Below are positions 1 to 9,705 of a stretch of DNA of 64,000 nt, in pieces. How positions within the stretch are numbered: the first letter of the stretch is position 1; the number at the start of each line of letters is the position of its first letter. This stretch comes from Podospora pseudocomata (taxonomy: Eukaryota; Ascomycota; Sordariomycetes; Sordariales; Podosporaceae): positions 6,820,001 to 6,884,000 of the forward strand of contig NW_026946363.1 of assembly GCF_035222375.1 (NCBI RefSeq), given 5' to 3'. Position numbers and translations under genes: made by a program. The notes under the pieces were generated by a model. That model saw nothing but the letters and a program-made list of their open reading frames with translations. It ran no database searches and was not told the DNA's origin.

Positions 1-1111
1 TGCTGAGCGCCTTGATCGGGGATGTGTAAATAGCCTTCGTCATGTGTTTTGCCGCAAGAGCAATGGCGTATTCAGCCACCACTGTCTTACCTGCAGAAGT
101 ATGGGCTGCGACGAACACCGAGTCGCCATTTTCAAGATGATAGACGGCTTCCTTTTGGAAGTTGTCGAGTTCGAATGGCCATTCTCTGGCTGGATCTGGC
201 ACCAGCTCCCGGAAGTTGGGCATTGGTCTGTTGATATCCACCATGTGCGCCCATTCGCGGCCTGCCTTTCTAGCGCTGGATGCTGCAAGTTTGCCATGGG
301 GTTCCAGAGCTGGGAACTCCACTGGAAGAATGGAGTCGATATCCTCGAGATCCTCCTCTTCCTCGCTCTCGTCAGAAGCACCATTCGTTGGGGCTTTGTC
401 GGCGTCCTCATCCTCTTGGTCAGGAGCTGCCTCGGGCTCCTGATCCAAGACCTCTTCGACTTCCTTCGCCTGTTTTTCCGCCTCTTCATCCGCAACCTTT
501 CTCCTTTTCGTAAAGTCGATACCTCTGGAGACACCCGGAGCAACCTCAAGCAGACCACCGGATCCAAGCTTGATAACACGTTCTAGTTTCTTCCTGCTGT
601 CAGCTTCCTCAATGGCAGCCGAAGCCCGCAGCTGATCCTCCAACGCAGCTGTTGACTCGATACCCTCCAAACCACCAGGAGCGAAAGGGAAGAACCCGGC
701 GCCACCCCGGACAAATTCAGATCTGCTGGCGGGTTTCCTAGTCATGGACGTGCTGTTCTTCGCCGTGGCATGCGAGGCCGGAACAGTGACATTTCTGTAG
801 CCTGTGACCCGACCCTCAAGCCCATGACGCACGAAGCGGGTGACTGTGCGGGTCTGGCTGGGCGCAATGTTGAAGAGCAGGGAGTAGTCAATCGGGGTGT
901 CCCATCGTTGCTGAAGCTTGTCGAGCCACTCGTCCGAGAATGTGGTCGATGGCGACAGGAATTTCCGCTCGAGTTCGGCGCGCAGCTCATCAGGGTCTTG
1001 CTTCTTGGGCGGCTTGACTACCTTGTGGTCAAGGATGTCGTCAATTGCATCGAATGTGGAATTGTCGTCCAGGTGAAGCCGTTGTATGGCATCTTGGAGA
1101 TCGGTCGCCAT
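1..1111 (-). CDS. ski2: Ski2-type DExH-box RNA helicase, 5' part (cut by window start)
   Basis: This is the N-terminal part of the Ski2 helicase, the motor of the cytoplasmic Ski complex that feeds RNA to the exosome for 3'-5' decay. The minus strand reads open from 1111 to 1. The conserved N-terminal insertion region ([20 protein letters not shown]) is followed by an acidic linker and then by the helicase core start [19 protein letters not shown]. The Walker A motif AHTSAGKT lies near residue 335 and is followed by YTSPIKALS at the window edge. The C-terminal two thirds lie outside the window. The start is uncertain: ATG at 1111 ([16 protein letters not shown]) is the simplest choice. The frame stays open a little further up to a splice-acceptor-like CAG near 1150, so a short upstream exon is possible. 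The family assignment is firm; the start is not. Confidence 0.9.
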   Translation of the reverse strand, partial: MATDLQDAIQRLHLDDNSTFDAIDDILDHKVVKPPKKQDPDELRAELERKFLSPSTTFSDEWLDKLQQRWDTPIDYSLLFNIAPSQTRTVTRFVRHGLEGRVTGYRNVTVPASHATAKNSTSMTRKPASRSEFVRGGAGFFPFAPGGLEGIESTAALEDQLRASAAIEEADSRKKLERVIKLGSGGLLEVAPGVSRGIDFTKRRKVADEEAEKQAKEVEEVLDQEPEAAPDQEDEDADKAPTNGASDESEEEEDLEDIDSILPVEFPALEPHGKLAASSARKAGREWAHMVDINRPMPNFRELVPDPAREWPFELDNFQKEAVYHLENGDSVFVAAHTSAGKTVVAEYAIALAAKHMTKAIYTSPIKALS

Positions 1112-1327
1112 TTCCGGCGGTAATGGTAGTGTGATGGTCTCGTCCACTGCTTGCAAAAGTCAAGTGATATTTTCGACCGAGTTCAAGGTGTGGTGTTGTG
1201 CCCAAACATGGACGACTCCAGCCTGGAAGACAGCAAGGTCGCAGCTTCATCGACTTGCCCCGCCAAATCATTTGTGGGGTAGCCTGACAAGGATGCACCT
1301 TTGTGACGACAGCTCGACAGGCACGCA

Positions 1328-1339
1328 GGGGTTAGGGTT
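1328..1339. promoter_or_regulatory. Telobox-like motif upstream of ski2
   Basis: GGGGTTAGGGTT lies in the short gap between ski2 (-) and the end of csm3 (-), about 220 bp upstream of the ski2 start chosen here. It resembles the fungal telomere repeat TTAGGG. Teloboxes are known in promoters of some growth genes; a role here is inference. Similar motifs occur at 41513, 48105 and 57281. Confidence 0.3.
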
Positions 1340-1486
1340 GCATCATATCTTTAAAGGGGGCCCAGAAACATAGCGCCGTCTTCGTCTTCAAGGATATTGT
1401 TTGAATGGTGACACAGCTGTTTAAACTAGTGTCTCTAAGATAAATGAACATTTGGCTCTTGCCGCATACGGAGTACCACTGGCCTT

Positions 1487-2824
1487 TTACCACAACCCAT
1501 CCATCTCTGCCATTGCCGCCTCATCATCGTCAAAGCTGGTGTATTTTTTGGCCCCAGCCTCCTTCTGGGTTTCAGGAACAGGCTTAGAAGACGCTCCCTC
1601 TGCCTCTGCTTCTGCCATCAGAGCGTCAAGATCGTCCTCCTCATCATTAACCTTCGTAGGCTCCGTAGACTTGGGCGCGCTCGGTGCCTTCGTAGGTGGC
1701 TGGGCCTCAACCTCGGCCATAAGCGCATCCAAATCGTCATCATCAAAGTCATCCGCTTCTTTCCTTTGCGGGGCAGATGGTTTGGAATTGCCATCGCCAA
1801 GTATGCTCTTGGTTGACTGGTTCGGTCTAGTGGACAATGTTTCCGCTTCTGCCTCGGCCATTAGAGCGTCCAGATCGACATCCTCTGGTATGTTATTCGC
1901 CTGTGGTTTTGGTGGTGCCGCTGCCGTGCTGTTACTTGTCCCATTCCCAAATATGCTCTCCAACCCGTTCCCAAATATGCTTCTTGGTGGCTGCCCAGAG
2001 TTAGCCTCTGCCTCTGCCATCAGCGCATCCAAATCATCATCGTCTGGAACGTCTTCACCCCTAGACCCCTTGGTCGCAGCTCTTGGCGTGGCATTGTAGA
2101 TGTCATCGTCTCCAAACAAATCATCCCCATCGGGTGTCTTCGGTCGTTCCTTGGCCTTATCGAACACAGGCGCAATCCTTCCTGTATCTTTTGGTGTCTT
2201 ATCATGTTCGTAAATCGGAAACGGGTCTACGTCGTTCGGACCCTCCTCTCCCTCGCCTCTGGGTTTCAACTCGTCAATCCATTTCATCCTGGCGTTCCGC
2301 AACGAGGTCTTGTGTCCAGCCTTTTCCACCATTGCCAATGCGTCAAGAAAGCTGGCTTTGGGAAAGAGTTCGTCAAGCCATTCCTGGTAGAACGATAACA
2401 TTCGGGCAGCGTCAGAAAATTCATGGCCTTTGCCTTTGAGCTTTAGTCTGGATTGGGCGTTTTTTCGGAGCCATGGGATGCCTTTGTCTGATAGTAGTCT
2501 AGTCATGATATTAGCATACATGCCAGATCAGGCGGGGGCTAGGCGAAGTGTATACCGGGCATCGTCAAGCTTGACTCTGGGAACACGAGCTTTCTTCTTG
2601 TCGACTTCTGTTTCCAACCCGAGAACATCGGTCCCTTTTCTCTTTTTACTACTGGCGTCGGTCTTCTTGTCATCGGTTTTTTTGGATTTGTCGCCTTTCG
2701 GGGAACCGAACGGGTCGTCTTCCTCGTCAAAGTCACTCCATCCTTCTAGAAAACTATCGACAAAAGCACCGCTGTCCTTTTTGTTGCCATTGGTGACTTT
2801 GCTGGGACCTGCTGCGGCGGGCAT
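1487..2824 (-). CDS. csm3: Csm3/Swi3 replication fork protection complex subunit
   Basis: Csm3 (Swi3, Tipin) pairs with Tof1 (Swi1, Timeless) at replication forks and supports pausing, checkpoint signalling and cohesion. Two exons join 2824-2556 to 2498-1487 through a 57-nt intron (GTATAC donor, CTAG acceptor), giving 426 aa. An acidic and basic N-terminus of about 80 residues leads into the Swi3 domain at about 80-165 ([62 protein letters not shown]). The long C-terminus is low complexity. It carries four copies of an acidic amphipathic motif around [12 protein letters not shown], at residues about 243-256, 298-309, 343-355 and 378-390. It also has a duplicated SIFGNG. The domain call is firm; the role of the repeats is unknown. 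Confidence 0.9.
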
Positions 2825-3187
2825 TGTGAGAATACTTCGTGGTCGACTATCGCAACTTTTGTTGCTTCAACTGGTGTTGTTGGGTTTGGGGGTTAGACAA
2901 GACCCATTTAGAAGAGACGCGACTTTGAGATGGTTGGCGCGTCGCGCGTCAAGCTGTGTAAGTGGTTGTGGCTTGCCCCGCATTGCACAAGCCACATTGA
3001 ATTCCCGCCAAGACTTGTGGACATGATATTTGCCTCAGGCATCAATCCACTGCTGGAGCTTCAACGGCCTGGGTCCAGCAAGCTTCAAGGAACGAGCCAA
3101 TCCAGACGACCTCAATTCGCTTGCCTGCGCCCGCCCTGCTCGACGACGACGACGACGGAAACCGCCGGCCAGGCCCAGTCAGTCAAA
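2825..3187. promoter_or_regulatory. Shared divergent promoter region csm3 / nuo20.9
   Basis: These 363 bp separate the csm3 start (-) from the nuo20.9 start (+), so both promoters must lie here. A short CGA trinucleotide run sits at about 3139-3157. No TATA box or known operator stands out. Confidence 0.5.
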
Positions 3188-4035
3188 ATGTCGACCACTC
3201 CCGGAAACACGTATACCATCAGCAAGCAGATCAAGACTGAGTACCCAGTGAGTTTTGCGGTGCCGAGAAACCCAATTGAAGGGGACCAAGCTAACTGGGG
3301 TTTGCACACAGCTCATCGATAATGATCCGTATGGTCCCCCCCTCACTAGATGTCGAAGTTCTCGAGCACGGAGATGGACAGGAATTAACATCGATTGGTA
3401 ACAATCCAGGCACTTCAAGCGTGTAATTCGGTACGCCCGGCCGTCCGATTACGTCCACGGCATCGTCGCTGCCGCCGCCGGCCCCAGTCTTCTCTACGCC
3501 ATGGAGAGATTTGCTCCCTCATATGTCGGAAAGGGTGGTGTCGCCCAGACCATGCGGTTGGGTGGTGCCATGGGGTTGTGTGGTGGTTTCATCTACTTTT
3601 ACCAGCGGTCTATTCGTACGTCATCGCTCCATCACAGCATATCGAGGCAACAGTCGGGCTTCGGGCCGGGTTTAGAAGAATTCGGATAATGTGGGAGGGT
3701 GCAGGCGGTACTAGAGACAGGAACTGACGGCTCTGATAGTGCGCTTCTACGGTATGAGCGAAAACGCCCGGGAAGTCCAGATGGACATGCGCGAGATGGT
3801 CGACAAGGTCAAGCGCGGCGAGCCTATCTACGGCGAAAGTCAGCTTACTCCCGCCATGCAGGGTGTTGCCGCCCGCCAGTCTAGATATTCCGCTCTCTTC
3901 ATGGCTGTGCTCCCCTGGTTCAACTTTGTCAACCACAGCCAGCACGGTGTTGACACCGCCAAGTATTACAGACAAGCCGAGAGGGAGCTGGAGGCTGAGC
4001 GTCTTGCGCGGGAGGGTGGGAACCCTAGCCAGTAA
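3188..4035 (+). CDS. nuo20.9: NADH:ubiquinone oxidoreductase 20.9/21 kDa subunit
   Basis: This is an accessory membrane-arm subunit of mitochondrial complex I, of the fungal 20.9 kDa type. Four exons are inferred: 3188-3247, 3312-3328 (a 17-nt microexon), 3410-3615 and 3740-4035. They join to 192 codons plus stop. The start MSTTPGNTYTISKQIKTEYP runs into the diagnostic core PLIDNDPHFKRVIRYARPSD. A hydrophobic stretch VHGIVAAAAGPSLLYAMERF and a second one (LGGAMGLCGGFIYFYQRS) follow. The C-terminal domain (VQMDMREMVDKVKRGEPIYG to the end) is hydrophilic and helical, as in the NADH_u_ox_C family. The microexon encodes LIDNDP, which is conserved, so the splicing model is well supported. The gene is divergent from csm3. 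Confidence 0.93.
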
Positions 4036-4519
4036 AAGGAAAAGGAATGAAAAGAACGATTGCATGTGCGGGGAGGGGTGCTGGACTGCGGGTGCCAGGT
4101 TGTATATACCAATGCTAGAAGGCTGGCCAACAGACATTTTTTTTCATGAACACATTGCTAAGTATCTATCTTGGGTTGATGTGCTCACCAGCTTCCAGCT
4201 CTTACACCGAATATTAGCGCTCAAACGACGTTGGATTGGATGTTTCTATGGGCTTGAGGTGTAGAGTTAGATCAATGCGTGTATACTTTAGCCCTACTAC
4301 GCAACACGGCAGCGGGTATCTCATGTACGTTTGAAAGGTTTACCCGGAGTTAAAGATGATTTTGACGTAGCTGACAATGGTCATACCCAGATAGTTACTC
4401 ATATATACGAATGCTATGCATACAAATCTCGCACTCACCACCACGCCACCCGTGCCGACCACCTTGATTCAACTATCCTCAATCTACCCTCCGGACCTCC
4501 CAATCAAGCCACCACTATT
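4036..4519. other. Intergenic, convergent 3' ends
   Basis: This lies between the stops of nuo20.9 (+) and the AA9 gene (-). It should hold both 3' untranslated regions. No coding or structured feature was seen. Confidence 0.5.
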
Positions 4520-5670
4520 TTAAGCGCACTGCGAGTAGTAAGGAGGCGAAACAGCCTTGCAAGATCCGCTCTGTCGAAGGGTCAGCACTGATGCCACTTT
4601 GGAAAAGGGGTTCACTCATAACAACTTACAGCGCAGTTCGTGCATCCAGTATACCCGTTACCGCCACACTGCCCATACATGGCAACACTGCAACCGGAGT
4701 TGCCGCCGCCACCATTACTACCACCGCCAGTAGCAGGAGAAGAACCACCGCCTCCTGGAGCAATTGCGGAAGGAGAAGAGCCAACCTTGCAGGTTGACGC
4801 ACACCCAGTGCAAGCCCCACCAGGAGTTCTAGTCTCACCACCAGAATAAACCGCCGGTCCAGGGGCGGTGTAAGAAGTAAGCGCAGCGTGGATGTTCACC
4901 TGCCCTTCACTGGCACCATAGGCACCGGGGAGCCTCACCGTCGCGGGGTTAGCGTTGCCACCACCGGAGACGGTGATCTGGTAGCAGGTCATGTAAAACT
5001 GACCGCCACCGCTTGGACCAGCAGCGTGGAGAGCTAGCGACTCGGCACGGAGGAGGTAGTCGCCCGAGGGGATGTCAGCGGGGATCTTGACGTCCATCTT
5101 GCCGCAGCAGGCGTTGAGGTCCTTGCTGCCCCAGTTGTCATCATCACCAACGCGGCCACCAGCCTTTTTGGACCACGAGTTGGAAAGGATCTTGAACCAG
5201 CCGGTGGAGGTGCCGTCGGCGGTGGAGGCGTCCGGGACCTTGGAGAGGTAGACCTGGACGGGGCCGTAGTGGGCGCCGCCGATGGCTTCTTGAGAGCAGG
5301 ACCGGTCACCAGTTTGCTGTGGGTAGGGTTTCAGTGACGGTGCGGAAGGAAACCATGGGGTAGAAGCATACCTGGTGCATCTCGACAGTCACGGTGCCGC
5401 CGGCGCGAACAGGGCACTTGCCAGCGACGCCACGAGTACCGGCATTGCACACAAAGTCACGGCCTCCGACGTTGGTGACGGGCGAGTTGGAAGGGGGGAG
5501 ACGAGCGCAGGAGGAGCCGTGCTGAAAAGGTCAGTCACAAGCCCAGGTCAACACCAGGAGAGAAGACTTATATAATCGGTACCGTCAACCCAGAGTTGCT
5601 GGAAGGTGGCATGGGCAGCAACCTCTTTGGCGGCCAGTGCCGTCAAGGCAGCAAAGAATGTCGACTTCAT
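4520..5670 (-). CDS. AA9 lytic polysaccharide monooxygenase with C-terminal CBM1
   Basis: This is a secreted copper enzyme that oxidatively cleaves cellulose or related beta-glucans. Exons 5670-5572, 5521-5372, 5316-4630 and 4570-4520 join in frame to 328 aa. The signal peptide ends at VAA, leaving His20 as the mature N-terminal histidine (HATFQQLWVDG), the first copper ligand. Other AA9 hallmarks are GSSCARLPPSNSPVTNVGG, VEMHQQTGDRSC, GGAHYGPVQVYLSKV (second histidine) and GGQFYMTCYQITV. A Gly/Ser/Thr linker leads to a complete CBM1 split by the last intron (YGQCGGNGYTGC ... PPYYSQC). One oddity: the first intron fits only if its donor is ATAAGT (5571-5566) instead of GTAAGT. This could be a donor mutation, a rare AT-AG intron or a sequence error. 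All other junctions are GT-AG. Confidence 0.9.
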
Positions 5671-7019
5671 TTTTGAACTGAAACCCGGATGGAGTCAAGA
5701 TGGAAGAATGGAAGCAAGCCACTGACGAAGCAACGGGCAGAGAAAGGGGGAGGGGAGGACAACCGCCTTTTTTTCGGTGATATATACCTCTCACTGTTTG
5801 GCTGCTTCCACTCTACCCCAGATGTAGGGGGTGGCTGGCCAGGTTCTCACTCGCGCCCACTCGTCATACTCGACCGTTGGGCTGTCAAAGCTATGCATGC
5901 ATACGGGGGCGTTCCAACCGAGCTCACTTACCGGCCCTCGATTCCTTAACTTGTCAAATCTCACCCTGTCCAAACCAGGACAGGAGGCTCGATCAGGAGT
6001 ATACTACCGTGATCACTTTTTGGTCGAGTGGCTGCATTTGCCGAAGGCAACATATCTGCACCCCAGCCGGGGTCCCGAGACTGGTGTGGGTTGGTTGTGG
6101 TGGAACACGCTCTATCCGCTCGAGAAATCTGGGGTATAGTGTTCCACGGCATGATTGAGGTTTAATATGGACCGAACGGGCACGCGGACCAGCAGCGACA
6201 AATGAGGTTTGTGAGCGCATATTGGAGAGGTGCTGCGGGATCAATATCAACAGAGTATTTACCCGGGCCTTCTCACGGCAGCGCTGGGCCCGCAGCACCC
6301 GGCTTTCCGCAATTGGTGCGGACACAACAGACAGAAGTGGACTGGATGATCCGTTCCGGTTATTTTGGTTGGGTTGTTTATTGAGGGTGGTGAATCTGCT
6401 GTAGAGCGGCTACGATGCCAACCAAGTCGGTGCATGGTATCTAACTGGTGAGAGAGTCGCACATCAAAAATCAGGAACAACCCCTCGGACGGTTTTCATC
6501 CTCTGTGATAGTCAAAGCCCGCACCGACATGGGTCTCAAGCAGGGGCATTTCAAGATCTGAATTGTCTGTATAGCAACCATTGTGACCGGGTTTTCATCA
6601 TGCTGCGATTCGTTTTGGGGGTCAGCCTGCATCGGCCTTATGCCGGAACTTACTGCCACACAAATGAATCTTCCATGGGCTCCTAATCTCTCACCACTTT
6701 CCCGACTGGCATGACTTGTCTGAATTCCTGATGATGGTCAAACACAGCCCTTGGCAGAAGCGGGTGGCCTTCTAAGACCTCGCTGAAGGATCTCAGGCAA
6801 TCTAAGAAAATACATGGGAATGGTGGGATTATATGGCCTGGAGTACAGCACGGCTCGTCATTCAAATCCCGAGAGCTCTTTACGTCATAGGACTGCTACT
6901 GTCTAACTTATTTGTGTGTGAAGGCTTGGTGAGCCATGGCATCTGGTAAAATCCTGCGAAAATCATTCAATCTAGTGAGTCGGAATTTTCGATCTTGACA
7001 TGAGCAACACGCCCGTCTA
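5671..7019. other. Intergenic region upstream of the AA9 gene
   Basis: This 1.35 kb holds the AA9 promoter (near 5671-6300) and the 3' flank of the broken phosphotransferase gene. Only short unrecognised open frames are present. No repeat or RNA gene was seen. Confidence 0.4.
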
Positions 7020-7776
7020 TCAAACTGCGTCTCCAGATGCCCAATCTCTCAACTCCACATCCATCTCCTTGCTATAATCTCCAAACCTTGCCCACAGACC
7101 ACGAATCCAATCGTTGTACCTTTTCGGCCAGCTTCGCCCTTCAAACATGGCCTTTATATACTCCCAATATTCACGGATTGAATCCTGCCATTTCCCAATC
7201 AACTATCTCAGTGACCATCCACCCTCTGGTCCCGTCAGGCCATTTGAACTGATCCAGCAGGATGTCTCTCGGGTTCAGATCTGCGTGCGTGGACACAATT
7301 TCATGACCTTGTCGACCTGGGTCGTCAGAGCACCTGAGCTTGCTGAAGTCTGCTTCGTCACGAAAAGGCCCCAACGGTTTCATACCACGAAGTCGCATGT
7401 CAGCAATGGAACCCCCGAGGGTGTTGCATATGGCCATGGTCTCGTTGGCGGTAGTCGGGATCCCGCAAATTTGTGACATGTAATTTTCAAGTTGCCCGAT
7501 AATCTGCCTCGCGTCCCTGTTGGATGACGCATTGAGGGATTGAACAAGTTGAAAGCCCGGAAGCCCCGTCATGAGAATCAATGCAACTTGGCGGCCGCCC
7601 GGTCGATAGACGATATTGAGTGGACGCGGAACTGGCACATCAGTGTGCTGTTGAACCAATCTGAGAGCCTCTGCCTCATTTCGAATACGGTCTAGCTCAT
7701 CGACCAAGTTTGACTCTAAGATAAAGGCCAAAAGGTAAGCGGGTGACACTGGCTGATTGTATGGGGTAAATGCCAA
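7020..7776 (-). pseudogene. Phosphotransferase (APH/choline kinase-like) gene, broken
   Basis: The conceptual product matches the fungal aminoglycoside-phosphotransferase-like kinase fold. An N-lobe part (IRNEAEALRLVQQHTDVPVP) is followed by a hinge (ALILMTGLPGFQLVQSL), the catalytic loop HADLNPRDILLD and the Mg-binding loop TEIVDWEMAGFNP. Directly after AGFNP a one-base shift near 7174 moves the reading into another frame. That frame continues as the expected EYWEYIKAMFEG with a C-terminal helix ending at 7020. No ATG lies in frame upstream of about 7776, and no clear upstream exon was found, so the N-terminus is missing or lies in an unresolved exon. HADLNPRD has D where many relatives have N. 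Substrates of this family in fungi are mostly unknown. A sequence error could explain the shift, but the missing start argues for decay. Confidence 0.6.
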
Positions 7777-8228
7777 ATCGAAGTAACATTCATGTTTATT
7801 CAGGGTGCCTGAATTTGTGGACTGAGAATCACGGGAATTGCAGCCATATTGGCTACCTTGTGTTGAACATAACGCTTGGAACTAAATTCCTTTGTATCTT
7901 GGATACTCCCGAGTCATCTCTGGGCTTGATACGTACTGGTAACAAAAAACTAACAAAGGAATTACGAACGAGAGATCTACGGCTTTGAGTTTGTCGAGGC
8001 TACACATGAACACATTTGAAACTACCAGCATCAATCTCTTCCCTGGGAAGATTTCTCACATCTATGAGGAGTGTTGACTAGAACTAGCTTGTGTCAAAGC
8101 GACTCATAATACCTTGTGCCTATTGTCTGCACAATGCTAGGTAGCAGTCCTCTTAACAAAGCAGAAGTGCTACAGACTGTGTCAACATAACGTCAAGATG
8201 TGACTCATTACAATATTCACAGTTGAGA
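7777..8228. other. Intergenic
   Basis: No coding frame or structure was recognised between the broken phosphotransferase gene and the tRNA locus. Confidence 0.4.
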
Positions 8229-8299
8229 AGCTGCATGGCGCAGCAGAAGCGCGCCAGCTCATAACCCGGAGGTCACTTGATCGAAACAAGTTGCAGCTA
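8229..8299 (+). tRNA. Initiator-type tRNA-Met (CAT), anticodon stem imperfect
   Basis: The cloverleaf was read by hand. The acceptor stem AGCTGCA pairs fully with TGCAGCT plus discriminator A. The D stem is GCGC/GCGC. The anticodon loop CTCATAA carries CAT. The T stem ACTTG/CAAGT encloses ATCGAAA; A at the first loop position, in place of the usual TTC, is an initiator-tRNA hallmark. The internal pol III boxes are good (A box TGGCGCAGCAG, B box in GTCACTTGATCGAAA). The 5' side of the anticodon stem has only CCAG (8254-8257) against CCCGG on the 3' side. One base appears to be missing and one pair is mismatched. The gene is either a damaged copy or carries a sequence error. There is no intron. 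Confidence 0.65.
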
Positions 8300-8307
8300 A
8301 ACTTCTT

Positions 8308-8338
8308 CATTCCCCCCCCCTCCTCCCCCGCTCCCCCC
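8308..8338. repeat. C-rich homopyrimidine tract
   Basis: A nearly pure C/T run just downstream of the tRNA, with runs of up to nine C. It has low complexity. The first TTTT that could end pol III transcription is further down, near 8370. Confidence 0.6.
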
Positions 8339-9410
8339 CTTTATTCTGGGGTTCATCCCATTCTTTGTTTTAAGCTTCATGTCCTTGAAGTCAAGCGTAT
8401 GTTTTGTCTCATCAAGCCCTGGTATACCTCTCGGTGATTTGGACCAACCATCAAAGTCATCAGGCAAGGTTTGGCTGGGCCTTGGCTTCTCACTCTCAAC
8501 CTGATTAAATGTGCTTCAGAAACTCCAGGCTTGCTGTTATCGTCAAATTACATGAATTTTACGGCTGACTCATGACCGTTGAAACATCGAGCTTTACCCT
8601 GCCGTGGGGTGAAGGTGTTGTTCCTGCTGGTAAGATGGGTGGATCAGGATGGCTGTGGCTCCTTTCCACCACCTGCCGGCGACCAAGGCATGTTTGTTGG
8701 CTCCTTTCCTCTGAGCCACTGAGTGAGCATGCTGGAAAAGGAATTGCATTTCCTTCACAAGGTGCCGCTCTGGTGATACTGTGGAGTCTACCGTGTGGCT
8801 CTGATTTCTTGCAACCAAGCCCACTTTCTTTCTCTCGCTCAGGCTCCTGGCTACGTCGCTTCTTCACCAATCCATTCATGTTTGTCTTAGCTTCAGTCCC
8901 TAGTTACCTCACCTTAGTTTATACGATAGGACCGCTTAAGCAGAAAGAATCATCACCAACAGCCAGAGAGTATAACAAGTCATGAGGAGGATTTCCCACA
9001 TAAGGTCCCAAACCAACCTCGGTCCTGCAACAGGTTTCCGTGGAACTGACAATGCAGCAACGGGCCTCTGCTATCCAAGGATGCCACTCGTGGTGATGAC
9101 TTTCTCGTCGGCGGATACACGACAGGCAAACAACAGCTAACCGCTATCAATCATCGTGTGCCCATGGGTAGAGATCAAGAAGGCGACCCCACGTTCTCGC
9201 CGTCTGATGGTGCTGCCCACCTCAAACTCAACTAGGTAATATATGCTACCGACGTGCAGAAGATGAAAAGAGAGCTGCAATTCACAACGATCGGACCCCA
9301 ATACCTGATATGTTTCGTCGACAACTCCGACATGCAAATGTTGACTGGAGAGTGTGAGGCCATTGCGTCTGCACAAGGCTCCAGAGATAGTCACTAGACA
9401 GGAAAACATA
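8339..9410. other. Intergenic, no recognised gene
   Basis: About 1.1 kb with only short open frames. The longest (plus strand, 8572-8985) shows no recognisable domain or coding bias. Confidence 0.4.
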
Positions 9411-9414
9411 CCCA

Positions 9415-9590
9415 CAAGGCGTTCAAAGATGGTCATCAGGCGTTAAAGGATTGTGGATAGGCGCGCAGGGACAGTCGATAGGCCTAGAAATATAGTTGAT
9501 AGGCATTCAAATGTGCTTGATGGGCCTTCAATAACGGCCAAGGGGTTCCAACTGATAGTCGACAGACATTCAAAAGTTGCTGATACACGG
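9415..9590. repeat. Degenerate 21-bp tandem repeat, about eight units
   Basis: Successive units align at a 21-bp period with the pattern (A/G)GGC-NTTCAAA-N-(G/T)T-NGAT, for example AGGCATTCAAATGTGCTTGAT and AGACATTCAAAAGTTGCTGAT. Because 21 is a multiple of three, the minus strand reads as a heptapeptide repeat of the type STFECLSTIFLGL, interrupted by one stop. Weaker heptad-like periodicity continues for some units toward 9340. It lies just beyond the stop codon of the HET-ankyrin gene. Confidence 0.7.
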
Positions 9591-9705
9591 TGTTTGTGGA
9601 TATTAATGCCAATAATCCACAGCAATACAGCCACATTCCATCCTGCCTCCCTGGGCCAGAAGATGATTCCCGTATATAGTACCTGCTCAACCCTCGACAG
9701 CCTTC

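Noticed and set aside
37-586. Plus- and minus-strand alternative frames at the window start
   Set aside because: The minus frame with the Walker A motif of Ski2 explains this region; the others are shadows.
8572-8985. Plus-strand frame of 137 codons near the tRNA
   Set aside because: Trp/Ser/Pro-rich with no domain; probably chance in an intergenic stretch.
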